From assembly GCF_000801105.2 (NCBI RefSeq), contig NC_079514.1:23538293-23602292 (forward strand): DNA of 64,000 nucleotides, read 5' to 3'. Source of the DNA: Raphanus sativus. Lineage: Eukaryota > Streptophyta > Magnoliopsida > Brassicales > Brassicaceae. Of the stretch, positions 44,902-54,943 are shown piece after piece. A program made the translations under genes and the position numbers. Under the pieces are notes generated by a model that made no database searches, was not told the DNA's origin, and saw only the letters and a program-made list of their open reading frames with translations. Position 1 is the stretch's first letter. Every line of letters starts with the position of its first letter.

Positions 44902-45870
44902 GCCACGACGACTAAAGCCCCCTGGTCAAAAGGTTTCGATAAGAACAAACATTGTTCTTATCACGATCGAGAAGGGCACTCAACTGATGAATGTTGGGAC
45001 CTCCAACAACAGCTGTCAGCTAAATTCGCAGCCGGAGAAATAAAGGGCATGGACCTCAAAAAGCCACCGCCCTATCAGAAAAGAGGTCCCAGAGATACCT
45101 CTCCAAAACGCGAAAGGTCACCCGAGAAGGAGATAGATTCGCCACCTCCAGCTCCCAAGAAAAGAGTCGATATGATTCTTGGAAAATTCCCCCAAGGAAA
45201 AAGCCTACAAATCGAGGCTCTCTTGAGCAAACCGTCACCTCAATCGAGCCCCGACTCGAGGGTGGACTGTATCCTTGGAGGATCCGATATGTGTCAAGAC
45301 TCCGTCAATTCTATTAAAAATCACGTGCGGAAGGCTGTGTCCAACACTAGACCTAAGCCTCCCAACCCTGAGTCCAACACTAAATTTTCTTTCTGGGAAA
45401 GTGAGACGTCAGACCTTGACATGCCTCACGATGACGCCCTGATAGTCACCCTGAACATCGCAGGGTACGAGGTGCCTAAGCTTATGATAGACACAGGAAG
45501 CTCTGTCGACCTTATTTTCTACAACACCCTGAAAGGGATGGAAATAGACGACTACGAAATTATTGGCCAGAAAGCTAATCTCGTAGGCTTTTCCGGAGAA
45601 ACAGCTACCTCATTGGGAACTATCAAACTCCCAATCATAGCTGGCGGAATAATGAAAATGACCAATTTAGTTGTCATCGACAGGCCTTCCCCGTTCCATG
45701 CGATCCTAGGAAGACCCTGGATCCATAAGATGAAAGCAGTAGCCTCAACTTATCATCAATGCGTGAAATTCCCAACACCTGAAGGGATAACTACCGTACA
45801 TGGTAGCCAGAAGATCTCCAGGATCTGTTACCTGGGCGGATTCGAAATCCTCAAAAAATCGCCCCAATAG
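44902..45870 (+). pseudogene. Tat gag C-terminus and aspartic protease
   Basis: One open frame runs through a CHHC-like zinc knuckle (CSYHDREGHSTDEC, about 44957-44998), a Pro/Lys-rich linker (MDLKKPPPYQKRG at 45049) and the protease with active site MIDTGSSVDLIFYN near 45485 and ILGRPWIHKMKAVAS near 45705. A TAG at 45868-45870 stops it, but the same frame continues downstream (MQQNIRGPPRNL), so one base change ended the polyprotein here. Confidence 0.85.
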
Positions 45871-47403
45871 CAATTACAGATCCAGGAGGGTCGTGAGATG
45901 CAACAAAATATTCGAGGTCCCCCTAGGAACCTCACCGAGAAAGTCTGCATCGATGACTCAAATCCTGAAAGACAGGTGAGCATCGGCTCTGAGCTATCTC
46001 TTGAGACTAAAAAGGAGCTCATTGACTTCCTAAAAAGCAACGTCAAAACCTTTGCATGGACCACCAACGACATGAAGGGTATATATCCGAATGTCACCCC
46101 CATAAACTGAAAGTAGACCCCACTTTCAAACTAATCAAACAAAAGCGTCGCAAGCTGGGCCTCGAAAAGGCTCAAGCTGTTAACGACGAAGTTGACCGAC
46201 TTACGAAAGCTGGGTCCATTCGAGAGGTGCACTACCCTGACTGGTTAGCTAACCCGGTAGTTGTAAAAAATAAAAACGAGAAATGGAGAATATGTGTAGA
46301 TTTCACTGACCTAAACAAGGCTTGTCCCAAAGACAGTTTCCTGTTCCCTCACATCGACCGCCTGGTCGAAGCAATAGCTGGCCACCGACTCTTGTCCTTC
46401 ATGGATGCCTTTTCAGGGTACAATCAAATCATGATGGATCCTGAAGACCAAGAAAAAATGGCATTCATAACCGAACGAGGAACCTATTGTTACAAGGTTA
46501 TGCCATTCGGGTTGAAGAACGCAGGGGCCACTTACCAGAGGCTAGTGAATAAGATGTTCGCTGGACAACTCGGAAAAACTATGGAGGTCTATATTGACGA
46601 TATGTTAGTCAAGTCCTCAGCTGGGGAAGACCATATCTCCCACTTAAGGGAATGCTTCGATATCCTTAACAAATACGATATGAAGCTCAATCCCGCTAAA
46701 TGTACCTTCGGGTACCCTCGGGCGAGTTCCTCGGATACCTGGTAACTGAAAGAGGCATTGAGGCTAACCCGCAGCAGATAGCGACCTTCCTGGAAATGCC
46801 GTCACCTAAGACAACCAGAGAGGTACAGAGATTGACTGGACGAATCGCAGCATTAAATCGATTCATATCCAGGTCCACCGATAAGTGCCTCCCGTTCTAT
46901 AAACTTCTAAAAAATAATAAGAAGTTCTTATGGGACGAGAAATGTGAAGAAGCCTTCAAGCAATTGAAAGCTTACCTCTCCGAACCTCCGATCCTGTCTA
47001 AGCCAGTAATAGGAGAGCCACTGTATCTGTACCTCGCCGTATCAACCGATGCGGTTAGCGGCGTGCTGGTACGAGAAGAACAAAATGAACAGAGACCTGT
47101 CTATTACACCAGCAAGAGTTTGATAGACGCCGAAACAAGGTACCCTACTATGGAAAAATTAGCGCTAGCGGTCGTAACAGCTGCCAGGAAATTACGACCC
47201 TACTTCTAATCGCACTCGATCGTCGTAATGACTTCACAACCATTACGAATGATATAGCACAGTCCCAGCCAATCAGGACGATTGGCTAAATGGGCCATAG
47301 AGCTCAGTGAATATGACATCGAGTACAGACCTCGAGCAGCAGCAAAGGCTCAGGTCCTTGCCGGTTTTGTCATTGAGCTAGCATCTGAGCAATTAGATCG
47401 GAA
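45871..47403 (+). pseudogene. Tat reverse transcriptase and RNase H
   Basis: After a one-base deletion near 46101 the RT reads KQKRRKLGLEKAQAVNDEVD, NPVVVKNKNEKWRICVDFTD, MDAFSGYNQIMM, MPFGLKNAGATYQRLVN and the catalytic box VYIDDMLVKS near 46595. A frameshift near 46710 is followed by the RT end and connection (GEFLGYLVTERGIE, LTGRIAALNRFI). RNase H comes next (YLAVSTDAVSGVLVREE), with two nonsense codons in frame at 47207-47209 and about 47249. The polyprotein would copy RNA to DNA; it is inactive here. Confidence 0.88.
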
Positions 47404-48336
47404 ATGGAAGCTCGGAAGTGGAGCTTGTATGTCGACGGAGCCTCATCAAAACAAGGTTCCGGTGTCGGACTAAGGCTGACTTCATCAGCTGGAGAAACCA
47501 TCGAGCTGTCCTACAGGCTCAGATTCAGTGCCTCAAACAATGAGGCTGAATATGAAGCACTAATCGCAGGGTTAAAACTCGCCCTAAGCCTCGGAATTCG
47601 AGAGCTAAACGCTTATAGTGATTCACAGCTAGTAGCTAGCCAGTTTCACGGAGAATACGAAACGAGGGACGAAAGAATGGGGGCATATCTCGAAGTCGTC
47701 CAGAACCTCACTAGGCAGTTCGGCAAATTCGAGCTAACAAGGATCCCACGAGGAGAGAACTCCTCAGCAGACGCGTTGGCTGCTTTAGCCTCCACATCAA
47801 ACCCTCTCGTAAAACGGATTATACCCGTGGAAGGAATCAAAAAGCCAAGTATCGACATAGCTACTAAAGCTGAGATAAACAGCAAACCAAAAGAGCAAAC
47901 AGAGGGTAACTACCCTGAAACGGTAGCTACCCAAGTTTTCACAACATTCTGGTTCCCAAAAACCAAAATACGCAGCTCTAAAAAGCATACCTCTGGGAAC
48001 ACGATCCAAAACACGGAGAACAACGACAAAAACGAAGGTATTCCCCGAAATCCAGACTCCCTGGAGTCAAATCCTACGAATACCTCCGGGGCACCATCCA
48101 GACCTCGGACTCACTCGTCTGTAAAGTCAAAACTAGAAGCCGCTCCGCTCTTGAAAACTCATCTGGGGGCACCATCCAGACCCCGGAGAACAACGAGGAA
48201 ATTGGAGATATTCCTCAGAATTCAGATTCCCTGGAGCCTAATCTTACGAATATCTCCGGGGGCACCACGACACCAGGTCCCGAACAGGAACTTCCCTCGT
48301 CTCTTCAATTGTAGGGAGAGAGGACTGGAGAATACC
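47404..48336 (+). pseudogene. Second, archaeal-type RNase H of the Tat element plus repeated spacer
   Basis: The domain opens MEARKWSLYVDGASSKQGSG and has the acidic residues of the fold: the first Asp in YVDGASS, Glu in NNEAEYEALIAG, and Asp in YSDSQLVASQ with a terminal SSADALAALA. It continues into a Pro/Asn-rich spacer. There two imperfect copies of about 95 bp (about 48015-48110 and 48190-48280, sharing ccctggag and cctccgggg) stand about 175 bp apart. Plant Tat elements are thought to have gained this RNase H in addition to their own. Confidence 0.8.
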
Positions 48337-48340
48337 AATC

Positions 48341-49578
48341 ATGCAATACATTCTAGAGGGAAAAACTCCACCCAATAAATGGGAGGCTCGAAAACTCAAA
48401 GCATTAAGCGCGAGATACTGCATAATCAATTCTGCCCTCTACAAACGAAGCGTCTCCGGACCTTACCTAAAATGCGTCCATGGCCTCGTTGCTATGAAAC
48501 TCATGAAGGAAATGCACGACGGCTCCCGTGGAAACCACGCCGATGGCAGAGCTCTAGCTATCCGAATCAAAAGACAGGGCTATTTCTGGCCTACCATTAT
48601 TGCAGACTGTGAGGTCTACTCTTCCTCATGCGACAAATGCCAGAGACATGCACCGATTATACACCAACCTGCGGAAAAGCTATCCAACATATCCGCTCCT
48701 TACCCATTTATGAGGTGGTCCATGGACATCGTAGGACCACTAGTAGCGTCAGCAAGTGGAAAGAAGAAGCTACGCTTCCTCTTAGTCCTAACAGACTATT
48801 TCACAAAGTGGATTGAGGCTGAAGCTTTCCAACAGGTAACCAGATTCGAAGTCGAACGATTTTTGTGGAAAGACATCGTGTGCAGGCACGGTGTCCCATA
48901 AAATCGTGACTGATAATGGAGGACAATTCATATCTCACGACTTCAAAATTTTTTGTGACAAATGGAATATCCGCCTTACCTTTTCAACACCTCGACGCCC
49001 TCAAGGAAACGGCCAGGCGGAGGCTGCTAATAAGTCAATATTAGCAAAACCTTAAGAAACGCCTCGGAACCCAGAAGGAACTCTGGTCAGAAAAGTTACC
49101 TGAAGTACTATGGGCATGTCGAACCACCCCACGAAAGGCTACAGAGGAAACCCCTTTCTTCTTAGCCTGCGGGATGGAAGCTGTCGTCCCAGCCGAAACC
49201 ACTGTTGGTAGCCTCTGCCGGGAACCCTGTACGTCCGATCCTGCAGCTAATGACCAGCTCCTGACGGACAGCCTCGATCTAATCGAGGAAAGACGAGACC
49301 GAGCCCTGCTTCGTATTCAAAACTACCAGCAAGCAATGGCACGACATTACAACTCCAAAGTCAGGCCCCGACAGTTCGCTGTAGGTGACCTAGTACTTAG
49401 AAAGGTTTTCGAAGGAACCAAGGAGCCAGACGCTGGGAAGTTAGGAACCAATTGGGAAGGTCCTTACCGGATTATCCACGTGGTACGACCTGGCGTCTAC
49501 AAGCTCCAGAAGGTGCGAACCGGGGTACCTGAAATCCGATCATGGAACGCCAGGAACCTCAAGAGATACTATCATTAG
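48341..49578 (+). pseudogene. Tat integrase
   Basis: The HHCC zinc domain is seen in GNHADGRALA to CDKCQRHAP (about 48530-48650). The catalytic core begins with MDIVGPLVASASGKKK. A one-base lesion near 48898 shifts the frame; the second Asp lies in VTDNGGQF and the Glu in [11 protein letters not shown] further shift follows near 49040. The C-terminal part (49174-49578) is open, with MEAVVPAETT, NYQQAMARHYNSKVRPRQF and GDLVLRKVFEGTKEPDAGK, ending RNLKRYYH. The enzyme would insert the DNA copy into the chromosome. Confidence 0.87.
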
Positions 49579-50520
49579 GTAACTAAATTCCTTGAACTAC
49601 ATTAGGCTTGATCCCTTGACTGGGTACGTAGGCAACTTCGTCATGAGTGCAGCCCCAACATCATTTCAACATTATGTTCACTATGACCAAAGGGGGCATA
49701 TGTTTGATTAAAGTCACATAGCCCAAGCAGCAATTGTATGATCATTTCAGCACTATGTACTCTATTATCAATAAAACAATTGTCTTTTGTATCTCAAATT
49801 CTCAAAAGGTCTTAAAATCCTTCTTAAAATCTTCAGTAATCTTGGAGGTCCTAAAATCCTTCAAAGCATATTCATAATTCGCAAATCTAAACCTAAGGTC
49901 TTGAAACCCTTAGTAACTAGGAAGGTCTTAAAATCCTATAAATGAATTCAGGTTCCCACGAACTCAAACCTAAGGTCCTAAAATCCTTAGTAACTAAAAA
50001 GGTCTTAAAACCCTTAACAAATTTAAGAAAGTTTCAAAATCTCCCAAAACGAATTCAGGTTCCCATGAACCACTCTCAAAAGAAAACCGCATATTAAACT
50101 CAGGTTCCTACAAATCTTGAGCTAATTTCAAAATGTCAGGAACTCCTTTTAAAGGAACCTCAGAACCGGATATACTCGAAATTCTGGAGACCTGTTACTG
50201 TAAAAATCCGAAACCTAATTCTGAGAAGTCAGTGAACCTCGTATTTAGTGATCGCAATACATTTCCAATCAAAACTCTTACTTAACAAAGTTCGAATTCA
50301 TCCAAGAAATGATTAAGACAAGTCAAATGACTTAGAACGAAAATCAAATAAAACTGAGACTTAATGGTTTAAAAGCCTCCTCAGGCTAACAAAGGTTCAC
50401 AAGATCCTAATGCAAACAAAGGTTTAAAAGCCTCCTCATGCTATAAGTCTTAGAAGCAAACGAAATGAAAGCCCGTTGGGCAGAAATCCTAAAAAACACA
50501 CCAAAAGCACACGAAAGAGC
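49579..50520 (+). other. Spacer after Tat pol
   Basis: Non-coding. It holds several imperfect short repeats of aaggtcttaaaatcctt (49800-50040) and aggttcccacgaac. It probably contains the 3' end of the sense transcript and the terminator of the antisense gene. Confidence 0.6.
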
Positions 50521-50528
50521 CTCGGCTC

Positions 50529-52333
50529 TTAACCTTCCTTATCACCAGAACTCTTCTCAACATACTTATCTGCCTCGACTGGTTCATTCTCCTTGTCAGG
50601 AACTTCTTCCTCCATCTCCTTATCGTCATCTCCCGGGGTGGTTTCGACTGGGGCTGAGTAAGAACCCACCAAACCTAAGTTAGAACCATACTCTCCAGAA
50701 AATGACGGATTAAACATGTTGATCTCGAAAGTACCTGAGCTCTCGGAGAATTGAGGAAGAGGGAGCTTGCTGATCGAGAAATCTGAGACTTGAACCTTTT
50801 CGTACGCAGCAGCCGCTTCCGGCATCAGAGCCATCAAACGATTGTACTCTTCTTCAGCACTCTTGATCTCGTTGTTCAGCATATCTTTCAGGAGCTCGGT
50901 ATTTGCCTGAAGCTCCTGAGCGTAAATCTGAAGGTCAACCTCATCCTTCTTCTTGGAGAACTTCTCCTTGACGGAAGCTAAGATCTTGTTATAAGCTTCA
51001 GCTACCTCCCTCTTTCCTCTCCTAACGGCTAGCTTGACCTCGACTTCCTTGTTCCTCAGGTTGTCTTGAGATGAAGTAATCAGCTCCCTGACCTGATACT
51101 CAGCTATCTTCCGAGCAGAATCCAACTCAGCAATCTTCCTACCCTTCACCTGGATATCGATCGCTTGACTCTCGATCTTCCCTTGCTGAATGTCGGCCTT
51201 GGAACCAAGTCTCTCGACCTCGGCTTGAAGTTCAGAGACCTGAACCCGAGCCTGATCAAGCTCCATCTTGGTAGCTTTGACTAGCTCAGTAACCTGAGCT
51301 AATTCTCCAGCATTGGGGGCATTGTGCATAGCATCCTCAAATTTCAATTGAGCCATGTTAACAGCTCCAGCCAGCTGCAGAACGATGGAAACAACCAAAC
51401 GATAAATAAATTTCTAAATACGTAAAGAGGAATTTTAAAATTCCATACCTGACCCATGAAATGAGCTATCTCAGCGTACTCATCTCAGTTAGTCAGGTTG
51501 TTGATCGAGGGGAGGGAGCATCCATTTCTCTTCATGTGCCTCATCAACGTCGCTAAACCCCATGAGTCGTCTAAGATCGACCCAGGCTTTGAATGAGTGA
51601 AACTCCAACCAACGGTACCTCCTCTGGAAGACGAGGAGGAAGACCTAGAAAGTCTGTCAACCTGATCGGTTCTGGACCTCTTATTCCTCGGGGGCTCAAT
51701 CTCAGGAGGATCTTTGGCAACTTGGACCTCAGCTTCCACCATCGGAGCATCAGAATGAGGAGCAACATCTTGAACCTGAGGCTCAGTAGGAGTGACGTCC
51801 TTGACAGGGTTGGAAGTGCCCTCATCAAAAACATCCTTCACGGAACTGAGGAAAGATCCTCCCTGACTCTTGTCACTCCCACGAGAAGTATCGGCTGCTT
51901 TGGATGGTCTACCTATGGAACGGAACGACGGCTTAAGAGGCATTCTGCTTGGTTGAGTCTTCTCGGTTTCAGAGGTGCTAGCTTCCGTCGAGATTGATAC
52001 CACCGAGTTACCTTCAGAAACTTAAAAAAAAAAGTCATGTTAGGTTACATGTATTGGGAACCTAACCTAAACATGAAAGACAGAAAAATAATTACCTTTT
52101 AGATCCGCGACAGAAACAGGATCCAGAAAGGAAGCGTTGTATCGTTCTGGAACCTAGCTGAACCTATTCGTGAAGTAGTAAAGGAAGCCTAGGTACAAGG
52201 GCTATGCTGCAGCTTCCGGAAAAGAGCTCTGGTGCGTTTACCGGAAAGTTTACGAGGATCCGCAATATCTACAAGTAAAACCAGAAGTGGAAACTCCGGT
52301 TTCTCCAGAACGTTCTTTTGGATCACTCATAAT
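50529..52333 (-). CDS. Antisense accessory gene of the Tat element, spliced, coiled-coil protein
   Basis: A minus-strand gene lies between pol and the 3' LTR. Exon pieces: about 52096-52333 (MSDPKERSGE, carrying stops, so partly decayed), 51449-52020 (VSEGNSVVSISTE onward, Ser/Pro-rich, RNKRSRT basic patch) and 50529-51374. The last codes for a long coiled coil (ELVKATKMELDQARVQVSEL, SKADIQQGKIESQAIDIQVK) and an acidic tail (GDDDKEMEEEVPDKENEP). Introns at 52021-52095 and 51375-51448 have GT...AG ends on this strand (gtaatt...tttaag; gtatgg...ctgcag) and join the exons in phase. A TGA in the second exon near 51482 breaks the reading frame. A related element at 16589 shows the missing N-terminal domain. 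The function is unknown. Confidence 0.72.
51375..51448 (-). other. Intron of the antisense gene
   Basis: 74 bp. On the minus strand the donor is CAG/gtatgg and the acceptor ctgcag/CTGG, joining IAHFMGQ to LAGAVNMAQ. On the plus strand the ends would be CT and AC, so only the minus strand can be spliced. Confidence 0.7.
52021..52095 (-). other. Second intron of the antisense gene
   Basis: 75 bp. The minus-strand donor is AAAG/gtaatt, and the acceptor is a T-rich tract then aag/TTTC. It joins DPVSVADLK to VSEGNS in phase. Confidence 0.7.
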
Positions 52334-52550
52334 GAGGAAAGGAAAAGAAAAATCGAATAGATAGGAAAAGGAAGAAGGGAAACTGAACTAGAAAATCGAA
52401 AGCTCTGAGAAAATTGCAGAGGAATGGAGACGAACGAAGATAAAAAAATAATAATGAACGCAGTAAAATAAAAAGGAGAGAGGGGAAGTTACCTTGGAAA
52501 CTGAATCGAGGCGTGGAGAAGATGGGGATAGTGGCAGTTAATGCTCGCAG

Positions 52551-52560
52551 CTTTATATCC
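52551..52560 (-). promoter_or_regulatory. TATA box of the antisense gene
   Basis: The minus strand reads GGATATAAAG about 220 bp before the first ATG. A possible leader exon ends at a donor (CCAAG/gtaact near 52493). The position beside the 3' LTR matches the TATA box at 16477 in the other Tat-like element. Confidence 0.5.
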
Positions 52561-52756
52561 CATCAAGTCTCGAAAATCGGAGATTACATTTCAAATTCTC
52601 TCTAATCTGAACCGTTGATCTCGTTAAATATAATTATGGCCGTCGGATTAAGTAAAGAATATCCACGATGGAGATAACTGATAATCATTATCTCAACAAG
52701 AAGATCTAGGTTGGGCGGCTAGGTTTATCTTCCGAGATAATGAATCTTCTCTCGAA

Positions 52757-52769
52757 AGCTGGGGGCAAC
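52757..52769 (+). other. Polypurine tract of the Tat element
   Basis: AAGCTGGGGGCAAC lies immediately before the TG of the 3' LTR, the priming site for plus-strand DNA. Confidence 0.7.
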
Positions 52770-53271
52770 TGTTGGGCCCAAATATGTCCCGCCAGCTAAA
52801 TACCGGAAGCTAATGATGGGCCGCGAAAGGCCCACCATGGATTGAATTTAAAACAAAGCCGGAGGCTGTTAGCTAAAAGGAATTACGAATGAGGTCACGA
52901 AAAAGAGGCTGCTCACGATACCAACGAGGAGGTGCAGAGCCGAATCAAAAGGAACCTGTTACGAATCCCTCAATCCACGGAGGATATCTCGAGAAGTTGT
53001 TATTAGCAGCCTGACGTAACCTAAGGCTATTTAAAGAAGAAGAAGATCGAAGAAGAAGAGCACGTTCATTCCTACCATCATAGACATAAACTCTCAAATA
53101 CTTTATCATCTTTGTAATCATCAAGAAAGATATCTTTTGTAACCATTCTCTTATCAAGATTATCAATACAAATGAAATTCATTCTACAAGTTCTAACGAG
53201 ATTCAGCCCACGTTATCTTTCCCTAATCTTAACCTGATCTAAAATCTAGGAGATGAGTTTAATCCCTCACA
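52770..53271 (+). repeat. 3' LTR of the Tat element
   Basis: Begins TGTTGGGCCC and has a TATA-like ctatttaaag near 53026. The CA end is placed at CTCACA (53271), but could be slightly further right because the partner LTR is missing. Confidence 0.65.
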
Positions 53272-53429
53272 CCACGGTGGGGCGTCAATTCTTGAATCTA
53301 AGACCAGTAATCTAGTTTATGGACTAAAAATAATAATAAAAAGAAGTTTATGGACCAAAGGTTCCATTTATTTAAATGTTTAAGCTGTTTGTCAAAGAGA
53401 TACAAATAATGATTAATAGGCTGTCAAAA

Positions 53430-53522
<93 letters not shown>

Positions 53523-54440
53523 AGTTGTGATGATCCTTTCTCCTTCTCTCTTCTGCTCCTTTTATAGACCCCTCCTCCCGAACTCTCTTTATTTCGCCTC
53601 CGTGGTCATCATTGCGTTTCTGCACCAGCACAGTGATTGACAGGGTGGCTGATAGCTATGCTCGGTGCCGTAATAGGGTTGGAGTCATGCATCATCTGAC
53701 TCCCGGGTTGCGTGTGGTTTGTTCTGACGAGCAGGTGGGATGATGATCACCTCCTTAGTTGGGCTTTGGTAGAACCTTTCTTCTTCCTAGTGTCACTCTT
53801 CATCTTGGGCCTGGTCGACTCGTGGACTCGAACGGGAAGCCGGACCCATATCCATTAACATAACTTTTTGGCTTCTAGATTTGGTTGTTGTATGTATGTG
53901 CTCTCAGATGAAAAAAAACACATTATTTTCACTGAAAATATTTCTATCTTAATAACACAATCCAATTTTACTCATTTGAGCTTCTCACAATTATGAAACA
54001 TACAACGGGTTGATGTAAAAATTTCACTTCCCAAGCTAATGGTTCTCTTGATCTCCACTCTCTATCAAAGCCCTTATCTTTTGCCTCATCCACCATACTT
54101 CTCTCTCCATGTATAAAGTAGGCAGACATATCTCCAAGGGCTTTCTTGAGGCATTTAAAAGCAAGATATGCAATTTTCCACTCAAAAATAAGCAGCTACA
54201 TCCATCGAACTTGGCTTGAACAACTCTTTTTCCGTCTCTTCATATTGTGCAACCAAGACTAGTCCTAACATAGTCAAGTGAAAATTCGCCTAGGACTCCT
54301 ACTTTTTTTTTTGAAAAAGAATTACATAGACAAATATATACTTCAAAATATGTAATTTTTTTTATCAAAAATGTTACTAAAAAACTTCCAACCACCAAAA
54401 TCTCAGGACTGATCCTGTGTATAAACAAAGATTTAATGCT
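53272..54440. other. Mixed spacer, unknown gene-like fragment on the minus strand
   Basis: 53520-53870 is GC-richer and resembles a degraded LTR. On the minus strand about 54000-54240 gives a discontinuous protein-like stretch (WKIAYLAFKCLKKALGDMSA, HGERSMVDEAKDKGFDREWR) that I do not recognise. It could be a host gene piece carried by the Helitron whose 3' end is at 54474. Confidence 0.35.
53432..53521. repeat. (CT)n microsatellite
   Basis: About 90 bp of almost pure CT with one ctcttctc interruption near 53483. Confidence 0.97.
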
Positions 54441-54474
54441 TTAACACCCGCTAGTCCACGCGGGTTAACTCTAA
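54441..54474 (+). mobile_element. Helitron 3' terminus
   Basis: A hairpin with ACCCGC (54446-54451) and GCGGGT (54460-54465) is followed by five bases and CTAA (54471-54474), then T. This is the hairpin-plus-CTRR end of a plus-strand Helitron. Its TC start was not found to the left. Confidence 0.7.
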
Positions 54475-54568
54475 TCTTATATATTAAAATAGAAGTCATG
54501 ACTTCTTTCATGTGTGATTTTTTAATTTGGGTCCTCCTTTAAAAAATCATAACTTTAAATAAGATATA
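54475..54568 (+). mobile_element. Helitron 5' end, interrupted by an LTR element
   Basis: Starts TCTTATATATTAAAATAG directly after the CTAA of the preceding Helitron, with A on its left. It is the same family start as at 61809. The element is broken at 54569 by the copia-type insertion and resumes at 60842. No separate 3' end was found before 61809, so it may end at 62116 or be truncated. Confidence 0.72.
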
Positions 54569-54943
54569 TGTTGTAAATGGAAGTGATTTCGTGTTATTAA
54601 TCTCGAGGACCGAAGGTCCATATTTATACAAGTTACAAATGAGATAAATCTAAATCCCATAACATAAGGGAATATAAAATCCTAATCTATCTATGATATG
54701 ATAATCACTAAATACATATGGATAAACATGAATCTTCTTGATGTTTATCTTCTTGGACCGTCTCTATCTCTAATTGGGCCGCCATCTTCTAGTCTTCTCG
54801 GGCTGGGCTTGAGTCGGGCCTGGTCATGTCTGGTACGACATAGACTTGATCTGGTTCGGTTCGTCCGGTTCGTCCAGAAATGGTTTGGTCCGGTCTGTCC
54901 GGTTTGGACAGAAATGGGTCGATCACATAATATATTCACAACA
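54569..54943 (-). repeat. 3' LTR (minus-strand element)
   Basis: 375 bp, TGTTGTAAATGG to CACAACA, near-identical to 60457-60836. Confidence 0.95.

Larger units (their letters stand above)
44495..53271 (+). mobile_element. Tat-lineage Ty3/gypsy element, 5' end missing
   Basis: Plus-strand order: gag end, protease, reverse transcriptase, RNase H, a second (archaeal-type) RNase H, integrase, a non-coding spacer, an antisense gene, polypurine tract and 3' LTR. A second RNase H between pol RNase H and integrase is the mark of the Tat lineage (Tat, Ogre, Retand). The 5' LTR and gag head are absent; sequence starts abruptly at the Athila LTR border, so the Athila element was probably inserted into it and the rest lies beyond the gap. 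44495-44900 shows nothing I recognise. Confidence 0.85.

Noticed and set aside
44495..53271. Caulimovirus-like (pararetroviral) insertion
   Set aside because: The element has LTR, polypurine tract and integrase with HHCC and DDE residues, all of Ty3/gypsy type.
53376..53631. Leu-Ser or Arg-Glu repeat proteins on either strand
   Set aside because: They are translations of the (CT)n microsatellite.
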